In this document: positions 41,011 to 46,672 of the stretch, one piece after another
How positions within the stretch are numbered: the first letter of the stretch is position 1
Layout: every line of letters starts with the position of its first letter
DNA from: an uncultured Thermomicrobiales bacterium
Lineage (GTDB): Bacteria > Chloroflexota > Chloroflexia > Thermomicrobiales > CADCWN01
NCBI GenBank assembly: GCA_902806415.1
Contig: CADCWN010000096.1
Span: forward strand, 1 to 46,672
DNA: 46,672 nt
Reading direction: 5' to 3'
Program-made: the position numbers and the translations under genes
Notes under the pieces: generated by a model
Databases searched by the model: none
What the model was told of the DNA's origin: nothing
The model's input: only the letters and a program-made list of their open reading frames with translations

Positions 41011-41355
41011 TCAGGATGCGGACTCCCCGATCGGCTGCGCGCCAAGCGGCGCGAGGGCCGACGCGGCGACGAGCCCACTCCTGATTGACCAGAGGATGAC
41101 TTGCGCGCGGTTCGCCAGCCCGAGCTTGCGCAACAGACGGCTGACGTGGTCCTCCACCGTGCGCTCTTTGATCGCCAGGATCGCACCGATTTGCCGATTG
41201 GCGAGCCCCTGGGCGATCAGCAGCGCGACCTCACGCTCGCGACGGCTCAATTGGATATCGGGCGACCCGGCGAATAGGCCCGTCGTCGGGCTAGTCACCA
41301 CGCTGACCGGAGCATCCGTGATTGCCCCCGACGACACCTGCTCCTGTTTAACCAT
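41011..41355 (-). CDS. Small LuxR-type regulator (HTH only)
   Basis: From the ATG at 41355 (GGGAG upstream) the product has 114 residues. A roughly 33-residue N-terminal tail is followed by a LuxR helix-turn-helix: LSRREREVALLIAQGLANRQIGAILAIKERTVEDHVSRLLRKLGLANRAQV. There is no receiver or sensory domain, as in GerE-like single-domain regulators. It lies 184 bp upstream of the subtilisin gene on the same strand and could control it. A longer in-frame start at 41580 adds 75 residues of unlikely composition. The leader contains a strong hairpin (see 41356-41744). Confidence 0.82.
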   Translation of the reverse strand: MVKQEQVSSGAITDAPVSVVTSPTTGLFAGSPDIQLSRREREVALLIAQGLANRQIGAILAIKERTVEDHVSRLLRKLGLANRAQVILWSIRSGLVAASALAPLGAQPIGESAS

Positions 41356-41744
41356 GCGCGCACTCCCGCCATACCCGTTGTCACTCGGCAGCCGTACGCC
41401 GTTTCCCGTGGCCCGACTTGGCCCGGTGCAGATTCGCTCCGGCAAGGGGGCGTGGGCGCTGCCCACCCCCCCAATCAACGATACGCAGAGAGATCTTGAT
41501 TCTCCCCAATCTCGCCGACGCGCCCCGAGGCGCGCACCCCGGATCCGCCAGCGTACTGCGGGGTGCGCTTGTTCGGTCACTCATTGCGGCATAGGCAGAG
41601 GAAAGGAGAATACCTCGTGATAGTGGGGTATTCTTGGCACCATTCTCTTCGTGGTGCGAGGGGGAATGGAACGGGGAGACGACACGGGAAAGGTGGGGGC
41701 GGAGTCAGCCGGTTGCCGCGAGCCAGCCAGAGATCAGCATCGGC
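41356..41744. other. Intergenic region with two hairpins
   Basis: This 389-bp gap lies between the LuxR regulator and the class I aminotransferase, both leftward. A strong, once-bulged hairpin (GGGGG-C-GTGGGC, loop GCT, GCCCACCCCCC) spans 41446-41471. A smaller one, GAATACC at 41608-41614 with GGTATTC at 41627-41633, spans the middle. These could be an attenuator for the LuxR gene and a terminator for the aminotransferase. No convincing gene is seen here. Confidence 0.5.
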
Positions 41745-42860
41745 TCAGGCGCGTAACGCCTCCTCCAGCAGAGCGAGCCCCGCCGTGGCACTGGCCGTCC
41801 CGAAACCGATGCGGACGTGCCGCTCTCCCCCGGCGAAGTAGGCGCTCGGGGCCAGCAGCAGGCCGTGGTCACGCAGCAGGCGGTCGCCCAGCGCGCTCGT
41901 CGGCTCATCCCCCAACCAACGCGGGAAGGCGACGACCCCGCCTCGCGGCGGCACCCAGGAGAAGCGGTCCGCGTTGCGCCCCAGGAAGGCGCGCAACGCC
42001 GCCAGATTCTCGCGCGCCAGCGTCAGGTTCCCGGCCAGGATGTGGTCGGCGTGGCGCACGGCGAGGGTCGCCAGGAACTCCATCGGCGCGCCAATGTAGC
42101 TGTTCTGATACAGGCGGAAGTCGCGCACCGCCCCGAGGATCGCCGCGTCGCGCGTTGCCAGCCAACCCACCCGTAGCCCCGGCAGCCCATAGGTCTTGGA
42201 GACGCTGTTGAGCACCACCGCCCGCGCCGAGAGATCCGCCAGGCTCGGCGCTTCCCCGGCGGCGTCCAGCGGCAAGCCGCGATAGATCTCGTCCCCCACC
42301 AGCGTTGCACCCGCCCCGTCCGCGAGGACGATCAACCCCTCCAGGTAGGCCCGATCCGGCACGAAGCCGGTCGGGCTGTGCGGGAAGTTGGTGACGATCA
42401 GGCGCGTGTTCGGGCGCAACAGGGGGCGCAGGCCCGCCAACGACGGTGCCCACCCCGCCTCTTCCTCTGCCGCCCAGAGGCTGACCGCCGCGCCGCACCA
42501 CGCCCCCAGCCTCGCCAGCGGCTGATAGACCGGGCTATGGACGACCACATGATCCCCCGGCTGGAGGGTCGCCATGAAGAGGGACGGTAGGATGTCGTCG
42601 CCGCCGCAGGCGACTATCACCTCGTCCGGCCCGATCCGCTCGTAACGCGCCGCGATCGCCTCGCGCAGCGTGACCGCACCGAATGCCGTGGTGTAGCCGA
42701 GCGGCAGCGCGGCGAAGCGCTCCGCCGCCCCGGACTCCAATGCCAGCAGCGTCGCCGTCCCGAGCGGCTCCGCGAATGAGGGGCTGAGGTTCGCGCGGGC
42801 CGTTGCCGCTGCGGGCTGATTGAAGAAGCGCTTCAGGGCGAAATCGGGCATGGCGCGCAT
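41745..42860 (-). CDS. Class I/II PLP aminotransferase
   Basis: The 371-residue product is fold-type I. TNFPHSPTGFVPD gives N158, VGDEIYRG gives D190 for the pyridine nitrogen, and NSVSKTYGLPGLRVGW gives K222, the Schiff-base lysine. RHVRIGFG near 350 has the carboxylate-binding Arg. It resembles aspartate/aromatic aminotransferases and the capreomycidine-synthase-like group, but substrate cannot be assigned. The first residues MRAMPDFALKRFFNQ follow a GAGGAGGAG ribosome site. A TATAAA box on the minus strand lies about 50 bp upstream. Confidence 0.9.
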   Translation of the reverse strand: MRAMPDFALKRFFNQPAAATARANLSPSFAEPLGTATLLALESGAAERFAALPLGYTTAFGAVTLREAIAARYERIGPDEVIVACGGDDILPSLFMATLQPGDHVVVHSPVYQPLARLGAWCGAAVSLWAAEEEAGWAPSLAGLRPLLRPNTRLIVTNFPHSPTGFVPDRAYLEGLIVLADGAGATLVGDEIYRGLPLDAAGEAPSLADLSARAVVLNSVSKTYGLPGLRVGWLATRDAAILGAVRDFRLYQNSYIGAPMEFLATLAVRHADHILAGNLTLARENLAALRAFLGRNADRFSWVPPRGGVVAFPRWLGDEPTSALGDRLLRDHGLLLAPSAYFAGGERHVRIGFGTASATAGLALLEEALRA

Positions 42861-42910
42861 GGTTGCGCCCTCCTCCTCACTGGTGGTAAGGATGTACCCA
42901 TTCTGCGGTA

Positions 42911-42916
42911 TTTATA
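42911..42916 (-). promoter_or_regulatory. Possible -10 box for the class I aminotransferase
   Basis: TATAAA on the minus strand lies 50 bp before the ATG at 42860. No good -35 box is visible. Confidence 0.35.
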
Positions 42917-43075
42917 CGATGGCACCCCGATATCCGACGGACACGCGCCACATCCTTGAGGGGTAATGTCAGACGCTCCGCTCTGCAAATCAGCGCTGTC
43001 ATGCCCCCAGAACTTGAAAAACCCGATGCCGGTTGGGATGCCGGAGACCGTGCCGCGACAACAGCGGCACGCCGG

Positions 43076-43357
43076 TCACCTCTCCGTTGGGGGGAGGAGC
43101 GCGAGCAAATCGCGAACGGTACACCCTTGCTGGGCGGGATGACGCAACGGGCGGTCGCCATGAATCTCGTAGCGATTCTTCCGCCCGTCGCGGAAACGAC
43201 CGATATATCCCTCCACTTCGAGATTGTCGAGGATCCGTTGTACCGCGCGCTCGGTCACCCCGACCGTCGCGGCAATCTCCTTAGCAGTCGCCCGATTGTG
43301 CTTGGCGATACAGAGGAGTACCTGCGCGTGATTGGTCAGGAACGTCCAGCCAGCCAT
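43076..43357 (-). CDS. Winged-helix DNA-binding protein (MarR-like)
   Basis: The 93-residue product has one winged helix-turn-helix. ATAKEIAATVGVTERAVQRILDNLEVEGYIGRFRDGRKNRYEI shows the recognition helix and wing with its basic tip. It has the length of a bare DNA-binding domain. The gene starts 21 bp after the sunset-domain gene, so the two are probably co-transcribed. It may regulate its own operon or the neighbouring aminotransferase. No ligand site is visible. Confidence 0.82.
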   Translation of the reverse strand: MAGWTFLTNHAQVLLCIAKHNRATAKEIAATVGVTERAVQRILDNLEVEGYIGRFRDGRKNRYEIHGDRPLRHPAQQGCTVRDLLALLPPTER

Positions 43358-43378
43358 CTCGCCCCCACATCGGCCCGA

Positions 43379-44134
43379 TTAGCCGCGCGGCGCACGGTAA
43401 CCGGCCGCCTCGGCGTCCGCCTCGGTGGCGAAGCAAGATTCCGGCTTGGTGCGCTCGTAGCTGGCGCTCCCGGCGGTGTGGAAGATGAGCGCGCCCATGC
43501 TGCTCTTGTTCCCCTTGATCGGGTGGCTCGCCGGGCATTCGCCAGCGACCGGATCGACCCGACCACCCTGGGCGGGCGACCCTAGCGCCGCGCTCGCGGC
43601 GGGGGATTCTATGGCGGGTCGTTGCGCGGTCACTGGTCGCGCCGGAGCTTGTGGCGTGGCGGGATTCGCCCCTGCGACGGTCGGCGGGGGGACGGGCATT
43701 GCGGGGGATGATTTGCCTCCCCCAACGGCGGGCCGATCCGGTGTCGCGGCGTCGGTCGATGCCGCCTCGCGCTCGATGTCGGTCACCGCCTCCGGGCTCT
43801 CGAGTTCCGCCGCCGCGAGCTGGTCGGCCACTCCCTCATCGGGCGCACTCGATACCGCCATGAGCGGGCGCGGCGTGGCCTCTGGTGTGGTCGGGGTGAC
43901 GGCACGTTCCCGCAGGACGATCGTGTCATCGCCGCCGGGTGTCGTGTCGGTCGGCAGCCCCTCCTCCTCGCGGGTGAAGAAGAAGGTCAGGAGCGCGCCG
44001 GCGACGGTGCCAAGCCCGAGGCCACTGAGGAAACCGATCGGGCTCTTGCGGCGCTGCCGCTGTTCCAGGCGCGCTTGCGCCCGCTCGACTTGACGCTCCA
44101 ATCGCCGAATCGCGCGCTCTTTCGTGTTGAACAT
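43379..44134 (-). CDS. Membrane-anchored sunset-domain protein
   Basis: The 251-residue product has a charged N-terminal helix likely to form a coiled coil (RRLERQVERAQARLEQRQRRK), one membrane segment (SGLGLGTVAGALLTFFF) and a long Pro/Ala/Thr-rich linker (about 70-190). The C-terminal domain is ECPASHPIKGNKSSM through YERTKPESCFATEADAEAAGY. That end matches the small sunset domain, seen at the C-termini of nucleases and envelope proteins, with its two Cys. Its function is unknown. Topology would place it outside the membrane. It is followed by the winged-helix gene. Confidence 0.8.
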   Translation of the reverse strand: MFNTKERAIRRLERQVERAQARLEQRQRRKSPIGFLSGLGLGTVAGALLTFFFTREEEGLPTDTTPGGDDTIVLRERAVTPTTPEATPRPLMAVSSAPDEGVADQLAAAELESPEAVTDIEREAASTDAATPDRPAVGGGKSSPAMPVPPPTVAGANPATPQAPARPVTAQRPAIESPAASAALGSPAQGGRVDPVAGECPASHPIKGNKSSMGALIFHTAGSASYERTKPESCFATEADAEAAGYRAPRG

Positions 44135-44200
44135 CCGTCCCCCTCCTGGCGGGCCTTATCCGACTCACCCGGACGCCCGGCGAGAGGATAAGGCCGTACA

Positions 44201-45454
44201 TTATACGGCTACGGCCAATGGTGCGAGTGTCGGGCGGTCGATCCGCAGCGGGGCCAATGCCGCAGGAGTTGTGCCAGTCAATGCGGCCTCGGCCAGCAAT
44301 TGCCCCAGGCGCGGGCCATAGGGCATCCCGTGGCCGCAGAAGCCGCCCGTCACCCAGACCCCCGGCAGGCTGGGGGCGGCGTCGGCGACGGGGAGATAAT
44401 CTGCGGTGAACGCCATCAGCCCGGCCCAACTGCGCGCCACGCGCAGCCCGGCGAGTTGCGGGAAGAGGCGCGGCAGGACCCGCTCGATCGATGCGATCAC
44501 GTCGGGCGTCGGCACCGACTCGCGCACCCCCACGTCGCCGAGTGGCGCGTCGGCGCGGCAACCGCCGATCACAATCGAGCCGTCGAGGGTCTGCTGCCAA
44601 TACTCGCCGGTCGGGGTGACCGACGCCCCGACCCCGGTGGTGAAGACCGGCGGCAGCGGCTCATAGGCGAGGATCTGACCGCGCACCGGGACGATGCGCC
44701 CGGCGAGCGCCGAGATGAGTTCATCGGTCCAGGCATTGACCGCGACGATCACCCGCCCGGCGTGCACCGACCCGCCCGAGGTGCGCACGATCGTCCCCCC
44801 GTCGGTCGGCGTGAGCCCCTCGACTGCGGCGAGACACAGGCGCGCGCCGTGCTGCTCGGCGGCGCGGGCGATCCCGGCGAGGTAGCGCGCCGAGTGGAGC
44901 AACCCACCATCGGCGAAGAAGAGGCCACCGGTGATCTCCGGGCCGAGCGGCGTCGCGATCAGTTCCTGCACACCCCGGCGATCGAGCAGCGCGCCCGGCA
45001 AGCCGACAATCTGCATCCTTTCGAGACTCTGCCGCATCTCCGCCAGCGACTCGTCGGTCAGCGCGAGGCTCAGGGTGCCGGGGGTGCGATAATCGCAGTC
45101 GATCCCTTCCTCTTCGATGATCTGCGCGATCAGCGCCTGCCCCGCAGCGGAGAGCTCCCAGACGACGCGCGCGGCCTCGGGGCCAATCCGCGCGACGGTA
45201 TCCGCGTATCCGCCCGCCGTACCCGCGCGCACGAAGCCGCCGTTGCGGCCGGTCGCCCCCCAGCTGATCGCGGTGCGCTCGATCAGCGCGACCGCCACAC
45301 CCGCCCGCGCCAGCCAGTAAGCGGTCCAACTCCCCAGGAGCCCGCCGCCGACCACGACCACATCGACCGCTTCCGGCAACGGAGCGGTCGGCACCGGCGG
45401 CGGTGCCGACGCGTGCCAGTACGACTGCGGCTCGGCGGTGTGTCCGTTGTGCAT
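44201..45454 (-). CDS. FAD-dependent oxidoreductase, DAO family
   Basis: The 417-residue product has VDVVVVGGGLLGSWTAYWLARAG (about 30-52) as the FAD-binding Rossmann motif. SWGATGRNGGFVRAG and the C-terminal GVWVTGGFCGHGMPYGPRLGQLLAE FAD-binding segment follow. This is the glycine/D-amino-acid oxidase group, which oxidises amines or amino acids to imines with oxygen or a quinone. The substrate is probably an amino acid or a sarcosine-like amine. AAGGAGGGG precedes the ATG at 45454. Element A copy 3 lies between it and serC, on the same strand. Confidence 0.9.
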   Translation of the reverse strand: MHNGHTAEPQSYWHASAPPPVPTAPLPEAVDVVVVGGGLLGSWTAYWLARAGVAVALIERTAISWGATGRNGGFVRAGTAGGYADTVARIGPEAARVVWELSAAGQALIAQIIEEEGIDCDYRTPGTLSLALTDESLAEMRQSLERMQIVGLPGALLDRRGVQELIATPLGPEITGGLFFADGGLLHSARYLAGIARAAEQHGARLCLAAVEGLTPTDGGTIVRTSGGSVHAGRVIVAVNAWTDELISALAGRIVPVRGQILAYEPLPPVFTTGVGASVTPTGEYWQQTLDGSIVIGGCRADAPLGDVGVRESVPTPDVIASIERVLPRLFPQLAGLRVARSWAGLMAFTADYLPVADAAPSLPGVWVTGGFCGHGMPYGPRLGQLLAEAALTGTTPAALAPLRIDRPTLAPLAVAV

Positions 45455-45472
45455 TGTTCCCCTCCTTCGGGG

Positions 45473-45587
45473 AGTCGTGAGTCGTGGGTCGTGAGTCGTG
45501 AGAACGTGTCCCTGGCGCGGTGCCGGACAACCGAGCGCTGCCTTCCAGCGAGACTCTCACCACTCACAACCCACGACTCACGACTCC
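45473..45587. repeat. Heptad inverted-arm element A, copy 3 (opposite orientation)
   Basis: The left arm 45473-45503 is GTCGTGA, GTCGTGG, GTCGTGA, GTCGTGA. The right arm 45552-45587 is a slightly decayed inverse. Read on the minus strand, the 48-bp spacer begins GAGTCTCGCTGG and ends GTTCTCACGACTCACGAC, as in copies 1 and 2. The right arm stops 2 bp short of the serC stop codon. Confidence 0.88.
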
Positions 45588-45589
45588 GT

Positions 45590-46669
45590 TCATCCCCTGC
45601 GCCGGGCAAAATCGCCCATGAACCCGGTGAGGGCGTTGACCCCCTCGATCGTCATCGCGTTGTAGAGCGAGGCGCGAATCCCGCCGACCGAGCGATGCCC
45701 GGCGAGGCCGACAAATCCGGCGGCGGTCGCCTCCGCGAGGAATCTTTTCTCGTCGGCGTCGTTCGCCAGGCGGAAGGTGACATTCATCAGCGAGCGACTC
45801 TGCGGCGTGGCGTGACCGCGATAGAATCCGGTGCTCGCATCGATCGCATTGTACAGCGTTGCGGCCTTGTGCGAGTTGCGCTCCCCCAGCGCCTCGATCC
45901 CGCCCTCGGCCTCGATCCAGCGCAGCGTCAGCAGGATGAGATAGACCGCGAAGCTCGGCGGCGTATTGTAGAGCGAGTCGGCCTTGGCGTGGGTCGCGTA
46001 GCGCAGGATCGCCGGGATCGTATCGGGCGCGCGGTCGAGGAAGTCGGCGCGGGCGACCACGATCGTCGCGCCGGCCGGGCCGAGGTTCTTCTGCGCCCCG
46101 GCGTAGAGGAGGGCGAAACGCCGCGCATCGATCGGACGCGAGAGGATGTCGCTGCTCATGTCGGCGATTAACGGGCGCTCACCGCAATCCGGCCACTCGT
46201 GCCATTGCACGCCATGGATCGTCTCGTTGGAGGTCAGGTGGACGTAGGCGGGCGCGTCGGCGAGGGCAACCTCCGCCCGGCGCGGGACCTCCCGATAGCC
46301 GCCCGCGCGGGTGCTGGCCGCGATCCGCACCTCGCCCACGGTCGCCGACTCGGCCAGCGCCTTCTCGGACCACGCGCCGGTCAGGAGGTAATCCGCGACC
46401 GCCCCAGGGTGGAGGAAGTTCAGCGGGATCATCGCGAATTGCAGGCTCGCCCCGCCCTGGAGGAACAGCACCCGATACTCGTCGCCGAGCCCGAGGAGCG
46501 ACTTTAGCCGCGACTGCGCCTCGGCATTAATCGCCTCGTATTCGGCTGAGCGGTGACTCAGCTCCAGGATCGACATCCCCGTGCCGCGATAGTCGCGCAG
46601 TTCCGCCTGCGCCTCGGCCAGCACGGCGGGCGGGAGGATCGCCGGTCCCGCGTTGAAGTTGTAGACCAT
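45590..46669 (-). CDS. serC: Phosphoserine aminotransferase
   Basis: The 359-residue product is complete, with its ATG at 46669, three bases from the window edge. It opens YNFNAGPAILPPAVL, the SerC signature, followed by GTGMSILELSHRS and LFLQGGASLQFAMIP. The PLP lysine is K194 in YAGAQKNLGPAG, and VADMSSDILSRPID carries the Asp. HRSVGGIRASLYNA near the end holds the phosphate Arg. It transfers the amino group from glutamate to 3-phosphohydroxypyruvate in serine synthesis. The upstream control region is outside the window. Confidence 0.96.
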   Translation of the reverse strand: MVYNFNAGPAILPPAVLAEAQAELRDYRGTGMSILELSHRSAEYEAINAEAQSRLKSLLGLGDEYRVLFLQGGASLQFAMIPLNFLHPGAVADYLLTGAWSEKALAESATVGEVRIAASTRAGGYREVPRRAEVALADAPAYVHLTSNETIHGVQWHEWPDCGERPLIADMSSDILSRPIDARRFALLYAGAQKNLGPAGATIVVARADFLDRAPDTIPAILRYATHAKADSLYNTPPSFAVYLILLTLRWIEAEGGIEALGERNSHKAATLYNAIDASTGFYRGHATPQSRSLMNVTFRLANDADEKRFLAEATAAGFVGLAGHRSVGGIRASLYNAMTIEGVNALTGFMGDFARRRG

Positions 46670-46672
46670 CGG

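Noticed and set aside
43379-43565. A plus-strand or alternative frame gene near the sunset domain
   Set aside because: The open frames here are shadows of the sunset-domain gene. None has a ribosome site or recognisable motif.
1-46672. tRNA or rRNA genes, prophage, integrase or conjugation genes
   Set aside because: No cloverleaf with a CCA-type end, rRNA-like stretch or relevant protein motif was noticed on either strand. Detection was by eye only.

Overview
The window is GC-rich chromosomal DNA, almost fully coding, from a free-living heterotrophic bacterium. It holds about 40 protein genes on both strands and shows no phage, plasmid, rRNA or tRNA signature. The gene content fits a member of the Chloroflexota, perhaps close to Thermomicrobia: paired HpcH/HpaI aldolases, a single-chain indolepyruvate-type oxidoreductase, Uma2 endonucleases, a sunset-domain lipoprotein-like protein, a GAF/NarL-type kinase with a CWC motif, and a lipoprotein subtilisin with Ala/Ser/Pro-rich tails. 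The placement is inferred from gene families only. No marker gene was available to confirm it.

Layout. 1-4502: start of an IS630-like transposase at the edge, then a leftward run of NHL propeller protein, 2-hydroxyacid dehydrogenase, MGT-type glycosyltransferase and B3/B4-domain protein. 4593-11093: mostly rightward catabolic genes (class III aminotransferase, FAH-family hydrolase, LLM flavoprotein, second 2-hydroxyacid dehydrogenase, glycerophosphodiesterase), with a nitroreductase on the other strand. 11176-14826: a large leftward oxidoreductase. 15331-18562: MFS efflux pump, HAD phosphatase, YdjM-like membrane protein. 18716-22317: YihY/BrkB membrane protein, gamma-glutamyltransferase, BtpA-family protein. 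22409-28199: Uma2 protein, an operon of aldolase, Gfo/Idh/MocA dehydrogenase and aldolase, a TIM-barrel sugar isomerase, and a Rieske oxygenase. 28327-35500: zinc-ribbon protein, a frameshifted membrane glycosyltransferase, endonuclease III, MFS transporter, BKACE enzyme, dual-specificity phosphatase, small unknown gene. 35610-41355: a second Uma2 protein, then a leftward signalling block of LuxR-type regulator, lipoprotein subtilisin, GAF histidine kinase and NarL response regulator. 41745-46669: class I aminotransferase, a sunset-domain protein with an HTH regulator, a DAO-family oxidase and SerC.

The genes suggest scavenging of small organic acids, amino acids and sugar acids. Supporting activities include oxidative deamination (DAO, aminotransferases), 2-hydroxy and 2-keto acid conversion (dehydrogenases, HpcH aldolases, FAH hydrolase, oxidoreductase), glutathione or gamma-glutamyl breakdown and Rieske oxygenation. 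The exact substrates cannot be read from sequence.

The most unusual content is not a gene but a set of inverted-arm repeats. Between genes, and twice inside genes, there are paired arms made of tandem 7- or 8-nt units facing each other across a spacer. Three copies (8999-9100, 21381-21496, 45473-45587) also share spacer ends, so they form a true dispersed family. Others use unrelated unit sequences with the same architecture. Inside the glycosyltransferase at 28943-31008 the two arms have 3 and 4 heptads, the reading frame breaks at the 3-heptad arm, and one more heptad would restore it exactly. Inside the oxidoreductase, arms and spacer add about 48 in-frame residues. A GC-rich arm family that abuts or overlaps stop codons occurs at several other sites.
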